Shown: positions 17,734 through 26,427, counted from the stretch's first letter. The stretch is DNA of 64,000 bases from DYJE01 sp964637565 (GCA_964637565.1 CAZWTY010000002.1:1-64000); one strand, 5' to 3'. Made by a program: numbers and translations. The notes: generated by a model from the sequence alone, not told the origin.

Positions 17734-18663
17734 TCATTTATTGCCTTCTTCAAGAAAGGTTTTGGCAAGATCCAGCATTCCCTTAAGATCGGCCGGAGCA
17801 AACCAGTGTATCTCCTGATCGGCCCGGAACCAGGTCATCTGGCGTTTGGCGTATCGCCGGGTGTCCCGTTTGAGAAGGGTCAGGGCTTCGTCGAAAGGCC
17901 ATGATCCCTCAAGGTAAGTGGCCATATGGCGGTAGCCCAGCGATCCCATGGATTTCAAGGATGTGGAATACCCCCGTTTTATCAAGGAATCCACCTCAGC
18001 GGCAAGCCCCTGTTCAACCATCAGATCCACCCGGGTGTCAATGCGCCGGTACAGCGCTTCCCTTTCCATGGCAAGTCCGATTTTCAGCACCCTGTAGGGC
18101 CGGTCGGAAAAACCGTGGGATTCCTGACAGGCCGAAATGGGTTTGCCTGTGGTTTCGAAGACTTCGAGCGCCCTGAGAATACGAAACCGGTCGTTGGGGT
18201 GGATCTTTTCGGCCGCCTTCGGGTCCACACCCTGAAGCCGTTCGTGCATGGCCACCGAGCCCAGCCCATCAGCCAGAGCTTCCAAAGATTCCATCACGAG
18301 TCGATCCACAGGCCTGGCCCTGAAAAGACCGCTGACCAGGGATTTGATGTAAAGTCCCGTCCCTCCGGCCACCACGGGAACGATGCCTTCCCGCCGGTAG
18401 TCCCGGATAAAGCCGTCGGCCATGGCGGAGAACCTCGCCGCGTCGAAATCCTCGTCCGGATCAACCACATCGATCAGGTCATGGTGGACAACAGCCCTTT
18501 CCTCCGCCGTGGGTTTGGCCGTTCCGATATCCATGTACCGGTAGACCTGCATGGAATCGGCGCTGATAACCCTGCCGTTCAAAGCCAGGGAAAGCCCGAT
18601 GGCGGACGCCGTCTTTCCGATGCCCGTCGGGCCGCAGATCACGATAATCGAAGGCTTTTCCAC
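17734..18663 (-). CDS. miaA: tRNA dimethylallyltransferase
   Basis: A 309-residue enzyme that transfers a dimethylallyl group to N6 of A37 in tRNAs reading UNN codons. The P-loop ICGPTGIGKTASAIGLSL is at the N-terminus, followed by ISADSMQVYRYMDIGTAKPT and GGTGLYIKSLVSGLF, all MiaA signatures. The GTG at 18663 is chosen because GGAG lies eight bases upstream and the length then equals that of typical MiaA. The frame is open to an ATG at 18771, which would add 36 atypical residues. Confidence 0.93.
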   Translation of the reverse strand: MEKPSIIVICGPTGIGKTASAIGLSLALNGRVISADSMQVYRYMDIGTAKPTAEERAVVHHDLIDVVDPDEDFDAARFSAMADGFIRDYRREGIVPVVAGGTGLYIKSLVSGLFRARPVDRLVMESLEALADGLGSVAMHERLQGVDPKAAEKIHPNDRFRILRALEVFETTGKPISACQESHGFSDRPYRVLKIGLAMEREALYRRIDTRVDLMVEQGLAAEVDSLIKRGYSTSLKSMGSLGYRHMATYLEGSWPFDEALTLLKRDTRRYAKRQMTWFRADQEIHWFAPADLKGMLDLAKTFLEEGNK

Positions 18664-18879
18664 AATTCCGTCTCCAGTGTCCTTTCCAGCCAAATGATCC
18701 CCTTCCTTATTTTGAAGCCCTTCCATTTCATTTTCAACGCCCATCTTTATCATATCCAGGCCCCAAATCATACGGTTTATGCGGATATAATTCTGTTGAC
18801 AACCCGGGGCTTTAACTGTAGTAGGTATATTTGCTCATTTTACATTAAAATGGTGAAATGGCTTAACGTTTTTAATAAA

Positions 18880-18906
18880 CACATGAAATTGTTTTTAATT
18901 CATGTG
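18880..18906. promoter_or_regulatory. Inverted repeat upstream of hdrA, possible operator
   Basis: CACATGAA (18880-18887) and TTCATGTG (18899-18906) form a perfect inverted repeat with an 11-base AT-rich spacer, about 106 bases upstream of the hdrA start. The 348-base gap 18664-19011 also has a TTGACA at 18796-18801 without a convincing -10 element. The repeat could bind a dimeric regulator or be part of the leader; it does not match the Rex consensus I know. Confidence 0.4.
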
Positions 18907-19011
18907 AAGAACACGGTTATCGTTTTGAGTATATCCCTATGTAACGTTGCAGAGCTGCTCATGATTGTCTTGAACCAGCCATGCATTACTTTTTAACAGG
19001 AGAAAGAAGCC

Positions 19012-22000
19012 ATGTCTAAGGATGTAATCGGATCAGTCATGGTCGTTGGCGGTGGTATCTCGGGTATGCAGACCGCCCTCGATCTTGCCGATTCAGGCTA
19101 CTACGTGTACCTGGTCGAAAAAGGCCCGTCGATCGGCGGTGTCATGTCCCAGTTGGACAAAACCTTCCCAACCAATGACTGCGCGATGTGAATTATCTCA
19201 CCCAAACTGGTCGAGGTCGGCCGGCATCTGAACATCGAGTTAAAAACACTGAGCGAAGTCATCGACATCAAAGGCGAGGCAGGCAATTTTGAGGTTCTGC
19301 TCAAGGAAAAACCGCGGTACGTCAACATGGACAAGTGTATCGCCTGCGGTCTCTGCGCCGAAAAATGTCCCAAGAAAGTCACGGACACCTACAACGCAAG
19401 CCTGATCAAACGTAAAGCCATCTATGTGGAATACGATCAGGCCGTTCCCCTGAAATACGGCATCGATCCGACCCAGTGCATCAAGCTGACCAAGGATAAA
19501 TGCGGGAACTGCGAAAAAGTATGTCCCACGGGCGCCATCGAATACGACCAGAAGGAAAAGGACGTGACCCTCAGCGTGGGTTCCGTCGTTCTGGCCACCG
19601 GATTCAAGCCCTTTGATCCCAAGGTTTTTGACACTTACCAGTATTCCAAGTTCCCCAACGTGGTCACGGCCCTGGAGTTCGAACGTATCCTGTCCGCCTC
19701 CGGTCCCACCAAAGGCCATCTGATCACGCGCTCCGCGGATCATTCAGAACCCAAGAAAATCGCCTGGTTCCAGTGCATCGGCTCCCGTGACATGAACAAG
19801 TGCGACAACGGCCACTGTTCATCCGTCTGCTGCATGTACGCCACCAAAGAAGCCATCATGGCCAAGGAGCACAACGGCGACGATCTGGACTGCGCGATCT
19901 TCTACATGGACATGCGTACTCCGGGCAAAGAGTTCGAAGCGTACTATGAAAACGCCAAGAAAAAAGGCATTCGCTATGTGAAGAGCCGTATCCACACCAT
20001 CAACCCGGTTCCCGGCTCCGACAGTCTCGAAGTCCGCTACGTCACCGAAACCGGTCAGATCGATACGGAAATCTTCGACATGATCGTGCTTTCCATCGGT
20101 CTTGAAGCGTCTCCGGACAGCATCGCCCTGGCCAAAAAGCTGAACATCGAACTGACACGGAGCAACTTCGCCAAAACCACGTCCTTCGAGCCTGTGACCA
20201 CCACGCGCCCCGGCATCTACGTCTGCGGCGCTTTCCAGGGTCCGAAAGACATTCCCGAATCCATCGTGGACGCCAGTGCGGCGGCGGCAGCAGCCGGTGA
20301 ATCCATCGCCAGTGCCCGGAACACCCTGACGAAAAAAGCCGAAGACATCATTGAAACCAATGTCCGCGGCGAACGTCCCAGAATCGGTGTTTTCGTGTGC
20401 AGCTGCGGAACCAACATCGCCGGAACCGTGGATGTGGCCAAGGTGGCTGAATACGCCAAGACACTTCCCTACGTGGAATTCGTGGCGAACAACCTGTTCT
20501 CCTGTTCCCAGGACACCCAGAACAAAATTTCCGAGATCATCAAGGAAAAAGACCTGAACCGCGTGGTGGTGGCCGCCTGTACGCCTAAAACCCACGAAGG
20601 CCTGTTCCAGGAAACCCTCCTTGCGGCCGGTCTCAACAAGTACCTGTTTGAAATGGCCAACATCCGTAACCACGACTCCTGGGTTCACAAAGACGAACCG
20701 GACCGCGCCACGGAAAAAGCCAAAGACCTGATCCGCATGTCCGTGGCCAAAGTCGCCCTGTTCCAGCCCCTTGAAGAGGCAGAACTTCAGGTCAACCAGA
20801 CCGCCATGGTTCTGGGCGGCGGTATTTCCGGCATGACCACGGCCCTCAGCCTGTCCAGACAGGGTTACAAAGCCCATATCGTCGAACGCGGCGACTGTCT
20901 CGGCGGCCAGGCGGTGAAACTGTTCAAAACAGCCAAGGGCGAAAGTATCCAGGCCAAACTTGCCGAACTTGTTTCCCAGGTAAACAGCGACAGCAACGTC
21001 ACCGTTCATCTGAACACGACCCTCACCGATGTCCAGGGTTTCGTGGGCAACTTCGAATCCACCCTGACGAATAACGGCAAAGCCGAGGTTCTGAAACACG
21101 GCGTGGCCATCATGGCCACCGGCGCCTATCCGTACCAGCCCGTGGAATACTCCTACGGCAAGGATCCCCGGATCGTCACCAGCCAGGAACTGGACCAGAA
21201 ATTCATCACCAACGATCCTTCCATCAAGGATCTCAAATCAGCGGTGTTCATCCAGTGCGTGGGCTCCAGAAACCCGGAACGTCCTTACTGTTCAAGGCTC
21301 TGCTGCACCCACTCCATCGACAACGCCATCGAACTCAAGAAACGCAACCCCGACATGAACATCTACGTTCTCTACAGGGACATCCGGTCCTACGGAGAAC
21401 GGGAATACCTGTTCAGGGAAGCGCGGGAACTGGGGGTTATCTTCATCCGGCACAGCCTGGACAACCTGCCCCAGCTCTCCATTGACGGCGGCAAGATCAT
21501 GATCAAAACCATGGATCACGTTCTCCACCGTCCCCTTGAAATCGAAGCGGACCTCGTCTCACTGGCAACCGCCATTCTTCCGTACAAAGACGAAGCCGTG
21601 GCACAGTTCTTCAAACTGCCCATGAACGACAACGGTTTCTTCGTTGAACGCCACGCCAAACTCGGTCCGTCCGAGTTCGCCACCGACGGCGTGTTCCTCT
21701 GCGGTATGGCACACTATCCCAAACCCATCGATGAAGCCGTTTCCCAGGCCAAAGCCGCCGCGTCCCGCGCGATCACGCTTCTGGCCCGTGAAACGATCCA
21801 CACCAGCGGCCAGGTGGCCAACGTCAACACCGTCCTGTGCAGTTCCTGCGGCGTCTGTGTTTCCGTCTGCCCCTACTCCGCTCCGTCGTTCATCGAGGAA
21901 GGAAGGGATGCCGGCAAAGCGAGAATCAACCCGGTACTCTGCAAAGGCTGCGGCCTCTGCGTGGGATCCTGCCGGTCCGGCGCCATCAACCACAGAGGTT

Positions 22001-22053
22001 TCGACACCGATCAGATTTTTGCCCAGCTGTTCGCGTTGAACGAGGCGGTTTAA
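19012..22053 (+). CDS. hdrA: HdrA-like flavin/Fe-S protein, selenocysteine-containing, two-module form
   Basis: A 1013-residue HdrA, read through UGA at 19189-19191 as Sec60 in the motif PTNDCAM-U-IISPKLVEVGRH, where ordinary HdrA has Cys. Module 1 (about residues 1-455) has an FAD motif at residues 13-18 and two ferredoxin motifs starting at Cys109 and Cys156. Module 2 (about 456-1013) is a second HdrA: VFVCSCGTNIAG near 460, an FAD motif GGGISG near 602-607, and ferredoxin motifs starting at Cys943 and Cys977. HdrA is the flavin subunit that bifurcates electrons in heterodisulfide-reductase complexes. The ATG at 19012 has AGGAG nine bases upstream. It is the first gene of an hdrA-flxDCBA-type operon. 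If UGA were a stop, only 59 residues would be made. Confidence 0.93.
19207..19224 (+). promoter_or_regulatory. Putative bacterial SECIS element in hdrA
   Basis: The stem CTGGTC (19207-19212) pairs with GGCCGG (19219-19224; six pairs including three G-U) and leaves the loop GAGGTC. The loop holds GGU, the feature recognised by SelB in the Escherichia coli fdhF SECIS. The loop starts 21 bases after the UGA, inside the 16-37 base range expected of bacterial SECIS. Confidence 0.65.
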
Positions 22054-22062
22054 CCTTGCAAC

Positions 22063-22096
22063 ATCCTCTCCCTCCCTGGTTTCAGGGGGGGAGGAT
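22063..22096 (+). other. Intercistronic hairpin between hdrA and flxD
   Basis: ATCCTC (22063-22068) pairs with GAGGAT (22091-22096) and the inner CCCTG (22074-22078) with CAGGG (22083-22087), around a GTTT loop, giving a long GC-rich stem with one or two bulges. No U-run follows, so RNA processing or stabilisation that sets the hdrA:flxD ratio is more likely than termination. Confidence 0.6.
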
Positions 22097-22120
22097 ACAT
22101 ATTAAAGGAGATAACGAACC

Positions 22121-22552
22121 ATGGCTGATTTTGAACCTAAAATAGTCAGTTTCCTGTGTAACTGGTGCAGTTACGGCGCAGCTGACCTGGCAGGTGTGGG
22201 ACGGGCCCAGTACCCCTCCAACATTCGGGTTGTAAGAATCCCCTGCACAGGCCGCATGAGCCCCAAATTCTTCCTGGCCGCCCTTCGTGAAGGTGCGGAT
22301 GCCGTATGGGTATCCGGCTGACATCCCGGAGACTGCCATTACCTGGAAGGTAATTACTATGCACGTCGTAAGTTCGCCCTGATGAAAAACCTGATGGAAC
22401 ACATGGGCGTGGAACCCGGTCGTTTACAGTTTTCCTGGATTTCATCCGCTGAAGCCACCAAGTTCGTGGATGTGGTCAAAAAGGTCACCGAATCGGTGAA
22501 AGAACTGGGGCCGAATGAAAAATTCATCAAGAAAACAGTTAAGGTAGCCTAA
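22121..22552 (+). CDS. flxD: MvhD/FlxD-type [2Fe-2S] electron-transfer subunit, selenocysteine-containing
   Basis: A 143-residue protein of the MvhD (hydrogenase delta subunit)/FlxD family that passes electrons to HdrA. UGA at 22319-22321 is read as Sec67 in VWVSG-U-HPGDCHYLEGN, where the family has GCHPGDCHY. Other conserved cysteines are Cys13, Cys16, Cys41 and Cys72. After the UGA the frame runs 76 more residues, with good family sequence, to TAA at 22550. GGAG lies ten bases before the ATG. The next gene starts two bases after the stop. It is the second selenoprotein gene in a row. Confidence 0.93.
22338..22354 (+). promoter_or_regulatory. Putative bacterial SECIS element in flxD
   Basis: ATTACC (22338-22343) pairs perfectly with GGTAAT (22349-22354), leaving the loop TGGAA with G at its second position. 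The loop starts 22 bases after the UGA, almost the same spacing as in hdrA. This meets the bacterial SECIS rule of a short stem with an early loop G 16-37 bases downstream. Confidence 0.6.
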
Positions 22553-22554
22553 TT

Positions 22555-23403
22555 ATGGACGCATATATCACTAAAATCAAAGCTATATCAGAACGGCTCC
22601 TTAAAGACGGCACAGTGGAAGCGGTCATCGGTTTTCGTGAAGGCACCCTGCCGACGATGAGCGAACCCTGTTTCATCAAACGTTCTGATGATGTCAAGGA
22701 CCTGGTGTGGAACGCGAACTGCCGGATTAACCTGGCCAACTATCTGACCAACCGGAAAGAGAAGATCGCCATCGTGGCCAAAGGCTGCGACTCACGGAAC
22801 ATCGTGAACCATATCGTTGAAAACAAAATCAAGAGAGACCAGCTGTTCATCATCGGCGTGCCCTGCAAGGGCATGAACGACAAGGACACAGGCGCGCTTC
22901 AGGACAACTGCGCCACCTGCACCCACAGGAATCCGGTGATCTACGACGAACTGGCCGGTGATCTGGTTGAAGAGCAGACCAATGTGGACAAATACGCCGA
23001 CGTGAAAAAAGTCGAAGCCATGACACCCGATGAACGCTGGGCTTACTTCGACAACCTTTACGCCGCCTGCACACGCTGCTACGCATGCCGGAACGCCTGT
23101 CCCCTGTGCTACTGCCCCACCTGCTTCGTCGATGAATCGAAACCCCAGTGGGTCGGTAAAGGCGAAGATCCCATTGACGTTCGCACCTATCATTTCCTGA
23201 GAGCCTATCACTGTGCGGGCCGGTGTACGGACTGCGGTTCCTGTGAATCCGCCTGTCCCCAGAACATCAAAGTCCGCCAGCTGACAAAGAAACTGGAAAA
23301 AGACTGTGCCGAACTGTTTGGCTGGGAAGCTGGACTGACACTCGACAAACGTCCACCGCTCGATACATTCAGCATCGACGATCCCAACGACTTCATCAAA
23401 TAG
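22555..23403 (+). CDS. Iron-sulfur subunit of Flx/Hdr complex (FlxC-like)
   Basis: A 282-residue cytoplasmic Fe-S protein. The N-terminal half resembles FrhB/hydrogenase-beta-type domains (IAIVAKGCDSRNIVNHIVEN, IIGVPCKGM). The C-terminal half has two ferredoxin clusters (CTRCYACRNACP followed by CYCPTC, and CTDCGSCESACP). It starts two bases after flxD, so translation is probably coupled. By position and cluster content it matches the FlxC (or FlxB) electron-relay subunit of FlxABCD complexes; which letter applies cannot be decided without alignment. Confidence 0.82.
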   Translation: MDAYITKIKAISERLLKDGTVEAVIGFREGTLPTMSEPCFIKRSDDVKDLVWNANCRINLANYLTNRKEKIAIVAKGCDSRNIVNHIVENKIKRDQLFIIGVPCKGMNDKDTGALQDNCATCTHRNPVIYDELAGDLVEEQTNVDKYADVKKVEAMTPDERWAYFDNLYAACTRCYACRNACPLCYCPTCFVDESKPQWVGKGEDPIDVRTYHFLRAYHCAGRCTDCGSCESACPQNIKVRQLTKKLEKDCAELFGWEAGLTLDKRPPLDTFSIDDPNDFIK

Positions 23404-23458
23404 ATACGAGTCGAAAAGGGTCAGAGATTACGAATGAAACATTACGAAAAGGGCTAAC

Positions 23459-24502
23459 ATGATGAAGATCATAAACATTGATAAGCAAAAATGGGCCGGC
23501 GGTGTGGAAAGTCTTTCAAAAAGCTACCGTTTGTTCGGTCCGGTCAAAGACGTTGACTGTTATAACTTCAAGGAACTCAAACAGGGTGAACAGCCCGACC
23601 TGTCCTACGGCAACACCAAGCTTTCTCCGAAATCCGTGGTGTTCCCTCCGTCAGAAGCGATGTTCACTTATTCTCTCGATGAATCCAATCCGGAACACCA
23701 TCTTCTCAAGGATGTTCCCAAGGATTACTCTCCCCGGGCCGTTCTGGGCATGAGACCCTGCGACGCCAAGGCCGTCAGCCTGGTCCGCATGAACTTCGAC
23801 ACTCCGGAATACCGTGACCCCTACTGGATGGACGCTTTCGAAGCCACCACCTTCGTGGGCCTCGCCTGCGACGATCCCTGCGCCACGTGTTTCTGCACCA
23901 GCACCAACTGCGGTCCGTTCAACGAAGAAGGCCTGGACGTCCTCCTGGTGGACAACGGCAGTGCGTACATCGCCAAGGCTCTGACGGAAAAAGGTGAGAA
24001 ACTCCTCGCGGCAGGCGGTTTCGCCGACGCGGGTGACGATTCTCCCGTAGCTGCCAAAAAAGCGGCCGCCGAAGCGAAGATCACCGCAAAGATCGAAACG
24101 GACAAGCTCAGCGAAAAGGTCATCATGGACCTTTACGACGCGCCGTTCTGGCATGACATCGCTTTCTCCTGCATCAACTGCTGCACCTGCACCTACACCT
24201 GCCCCACCTGCTGGTGTTTCGACATCCAGGACGAAAACAAGGGTTGCGAAGGTGTGCGTATGCGCAACTGGGACAGCTGCATGACGCCTCTTTTCACCAT
24301 GCACGGCTCCGGCCACAATCCCCGTGACAAGAAGCACCAGAGGGTCAGACAGCGTTTCATGCACAAACTGAAGTACTTCCTGGACAAATACCAGAAAGGT
24401 ATCATGTGCGTGGGCTGCGGCCGCTGCGTTCAGCAGTGCCCCGTGAATCTGGACATCCGCACCGTCAGCAAAACCATGAACGATTACGTGGCCAAGAGCT
24501 GA
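23459..24502 (+). CDS. Iron-sulfur subunit of Flx/Hdr complex (FlxB/AsrA-like)
   Basis: A 347-residue protein of the family that includes anaerobic sulfite reductase subunit A and hydrogenase Fe-S subunits. The N-terminal domain contains FPPSEAMFTYS and VLGMRPCDAKAV, as in AsrA. Two C-terminal [4Fe-4S] motifs follow (CINCCTCTYTCPTCW and CVGCGRCVQQCP). It would relay electrons between the NAD(P)H-binding subunit encoded next and HdrA/FlxD. An ATG three bases in (23462) is an alternative start. No asrC or hydrogenase gene is present, which favours the Flx assignment. Confidence 0.85.
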   Translation: MMKIINIDKQKWAGGVESLSKSYRLFGPVKDVDCYNFKELKQGEQPDLSYGNTKLSPKSVVFPPSEAMFTYSLDESNPEHHLLKDVPKDYSPRAVLGMRPCDAKAVSLVRMNFDTPEYRDPYWMDAFEATTFVGLACDDPCATCFCTSTNCGPFNEEGLDVLLVDNGSAYIAKALTEKGEKLLAAGGFADAGDDSPVAAKKAAAEAKITAKIETDKLSEKVIMDLYDAPFWHDIAFSCINCCTCTYTCPTCWCFDIQDENKGCEGVRMRNWDSCMTPLFTMHGSGHNPRDKKHQRVRQRFMHKLKYFLDKYQKGIMCVGCGRCVQQCPVNLDIRTVSKTMNDYVAKS

Positions 24503-24524
24503 GGCGAACAAAAGGAGAATGACC

Positions 24525-25373
24525 ATGCAGAATCCATACAAAGCATATCCGGTTCGCATCGACAGCATCGACGTTGCGACGGAAGACAAATCGTTAAGAA
24601 CGTTCAAATTCGTTTTCCTCAATCCGGAAGACGAGAACAAGTTCGCCTATGAGTCAGGCCAGTTCGCCGAACTTTCCATTCCTGGCAAAGGCGAGATTCC
24701 CATCGGGATCGCCTCGTCTCCCACGGAAAAGGGCTTCGTGACCTTCACCGTATTCCGTACCGGTCTTGTCACCAACCATCTTCACAACATGAAGGTGGGC
24801 GACATCATGGGTGTGAGGGGCCCCCTGGGTCACCCCTATCCTCTGAAAGACCTGGAAGGCAAGAACATCGTGATCATCGGTGCCGGCTTCGCGTTCACCA
24901 CGCTCCGTTCCACCATCGTGTACATGCTGAATCCTGAAAACCGAAAACGTTTCGGCAAGATCGATGTAATCTACGGTGCGAGAAACCCCGGCATGATTCT
25001 CTACAAAGACGAACTCACCGCCTGGGAACAGCGTGATGACATCAACATGCACATCACCGTGGATTCTACCGATGATCCCAGCTGGAAATACCACACCGGT
25101 TTCGTTCCCACGATCACGGAAAAAGTGGCGCCCCAGGCGGATGACAACACCTACGCCATCATGTGCGGTCCTCCCATGATGCTCAAGTTCACCAAACCGG
25201 TTCTTGACAAACTGGGCTATAAACATGAAAACATCATCTTGAGCCTTGAAAACAGGATGAAGTGCGGCATCGGCATCTGCGGACGCTGCAACATCGGAAA
25301 AGAGCTGATCTGTAAGGACGGTCCGGTCTTCACCCTGGCCCAGCTCAAGTACATGCCCGAAGAAGATACCTGA
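24525..25373 (+). CDS. FAD/NAD(P)-binding oxidoreductase subunit (FlxA/AsrB-like)
   Basis: A 282-residue ferredoxin-NADP-reductase-fold protein of the dihydroorotate dehydrogenase-K/AsrB type. It has an N-terminal flavin-binding barrel (GQFAELSIPG), a nucleotide-binding half (VIIGAGFAFTTLRS, YGARNPG) and a C-terminal [2Fe-2S] motif CGIGICGRCN with a further Cys in ELICKDGPVF. It would be the NAD(P)H entry point of the complex. The second ATG (24525) is chosen because AAGGAG lies about seven bases upstream; 24519 is the alternative. It is the last gene of the operon, followed by an imperfect hairpin at about 25389-25419. Confidence 0.88.
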   Translation: MQNPYKAYPVRIDSIDVATEDKSLRTFKFVFLNPEDENKFAYESGQFAELSIPGKGEIPIGIASSPTEKGFVTFTVFRTGLVTNHLHNMKVGDIMGVRGPLGHPYPLKDLEGKNIVIIGAGFAFTTLRSTIVYMLNPENRKRFGKIDVIYGARNPGMILYKDELTAWEQRDDINMHITVDSTDDPSWKYHTGFVPTITEKVAPQADDNTYAIMCGPPMMLKFTKPVLDKLGYKHENIILSLENRMKCGIGICGRCNIGKELICKDGPVFTLAQLKYMPEEDT

Positions 25374-25429
25374 TGAAAAACAGGGCCTGAACCCGTCCGG
25401 TCAAACATCCGGCCGGGTTCATTCTCGGG

Positions 25430-25456
25430 TTGACATTGGTTTCGCTTTAGTATAAC
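25430..25456 (+). promoter_or_regulatory. Promoter-like sequence for dsrC
   Basis: TTGACA (25430-25435) and TATAAC (25451-25456) lie 15 bases apart, 73 bases upstream of the dsrC start. The spacing is shorter than the usual 17 bases. It suggests that dsrC is transcribed separately from the hdrA-flx operon, as expected for a very abundant protein. Confidence 0.5.
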
Positions 25457-25528
25457 TTTGGCATTCCAGAAATTTGGAATCACAGGGATAAGCCTTTAAA
25501 TATCAAAATCAACAGGAGGTTTAGCAAG

Positions 25529-25849
25529 ATGGCAGAAACAGTAGAATTCAATGGAAAAAAGTTTGAAGTTGACGAAGACGGTTTTCTCCTTGACTTTAAT
25601 CAGTTCGCTCCCGAATGGATCGAAATCGTAAAAAAAGAAGAAGGTATCGCCGAACTGACTGACGAACACAAGATGGTCATCGATGTTCTTCAGGACTACT
25701 ACAAGAAAAACGGTATCGCTCCCATGGTTCGCGTTCTTTCCAAGCTGACCAACTTCAAACTCAAGCACATTTACGAACTCTTCCCCTCAGGGCCTGGTAA
25801 GGGAGCCTGTAAAATGGCCGGTCTTCCCAAACCCACGGGTTGCGTATAA
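25529..25849 (+). CDS. dsrC: DsrC, sulfur-carrier protein of dissimilatory sulfite reduction
   Basis: A 106-residue DsrC. Its C-terminal arm carries both redox cysteines, Cys94 (GACKMAG) and the penultimate Cys105 (KPTGCV), the hallmark of DsrC that forms a trisulfide with sulfite-reductase-derived sulfur. AGGAGG precedes the ATG by nine bases. The genes for DsrAB are not in the window. Lying directly after an Hdr/Flx operon, it is a plausible disulfide/trisulfide substrate for that complex. A strong terminator follows. Confidence 0.97.
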   Translation: MAETVEFNGKKFEVDEDGFLLDFNQFAPEWIEIVKKEEGIAELTDEHKMVIDVLQDYYKKNGIAPMVRVLSKLTNFKLKHIYELFPSGPGKGACKMAGLPKPTGCV

Positions 25850-25888
25850 GGCTTTACGCTTTTCTCACGAACAGCGTGACGTTTCAGG

Positions 25889-25924
25889 CGGCTCTGCAAA
25901 TCATTTTGCAGAGCCGTTTTTTTT
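25889..25924 (+). terminator. Rho-independent terminator of dsrC
   Basis: A perfect 12-bp stem (CGGCTCTGCAAA, 25889-25900, with its complement at 25905-25916) and a TCAT loop are followed by eight T residues. It is the strongest terminator in the window. Confidence 0.95.
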
Positions 25925-26028
25925 CATTCTCCGGTAAATAGCCGCAGGGTGAACCTCCACCCTCAAGCCAGGTCGGGAGAAAGCCCGCCCAGCGGCGTGA
26001 CCACGCATTGAATCATACGAAAACCGAT

Positions 26029-26415
26029 ATGGACATCACTGTCAAAAGCAGCAGACGCAATGAAATGATCGACATCACCTTGCAGGTGAACGAGGCAATC
26101 CGTTCAACGGGAAAAACCCAGGGCCTGTGCTTTATCTTTGTCCCCCATACCACGGCGGCTGTCACCATCAACGAGAATGCGGACCCGGACGTTCAAAAGG
26201 ACATCCTTACGACCCTTTCCCGCGTTTTTCCCCAGGATCTGGCCCACGCCCACGGTGAAGGCAACTCCGACGCCCACATCAAGTCGTCTCTTGTGGGCGC
26301 ATCGGAAACCGTGGCCATCGACCAGGGGCGTCTTGTGCTTGGCACATGGCAGAGTGTCTTTTTCTGTGAATTCGACGGGCCAAGAACCCGCAAGGTTCTG
26401 GTCCGGATTATCTGA
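26029..26415 (+). CDS. YjbQ family protein
   Basis: A protein of about 128 residues of the YjbQ/UPF0047 family, recognisable from FVPHTTAAVTINENADPDVQ, HGEGNSDAHIKSSLVG and a C-terminal WQSVFFCEFDGPRTRKV. Some members have weak thiamine-phosphate synthase activity; the true role is unclear. The ATG at 26029 is chosen because relatives begin close to the beta strand ITVKSS; a TTG at 26008 would add seven residues. It is followed 12 bases later by the siroheme decarboxylase gene, probably as one transcript. Confidence 0.9.
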   Translation: MDITVKSSRRNEMIDITLQVNEAIRSTGKTQGLCFIFVPHTTAAVTINENADPDVQKDILTTLSRVFPQDLAHAHGEGNSDAHIKSSLVGASETVAIDQGRLVLGTWQSVFFCEFDGPRTRKVLVRII

Positions 26416-26427
26416 GGATTTTTTTAC

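Noticed and set aside
19189..19191. UGA in hdrA as a true stop, frameshift or pseudogene
   Set aside because: The frame continues without shift for 953 codons of conserved sequence, and the UGA replaces a conserved Cys; the same happens again in flxD. A sequencing error or decay would not choose these sites twice.
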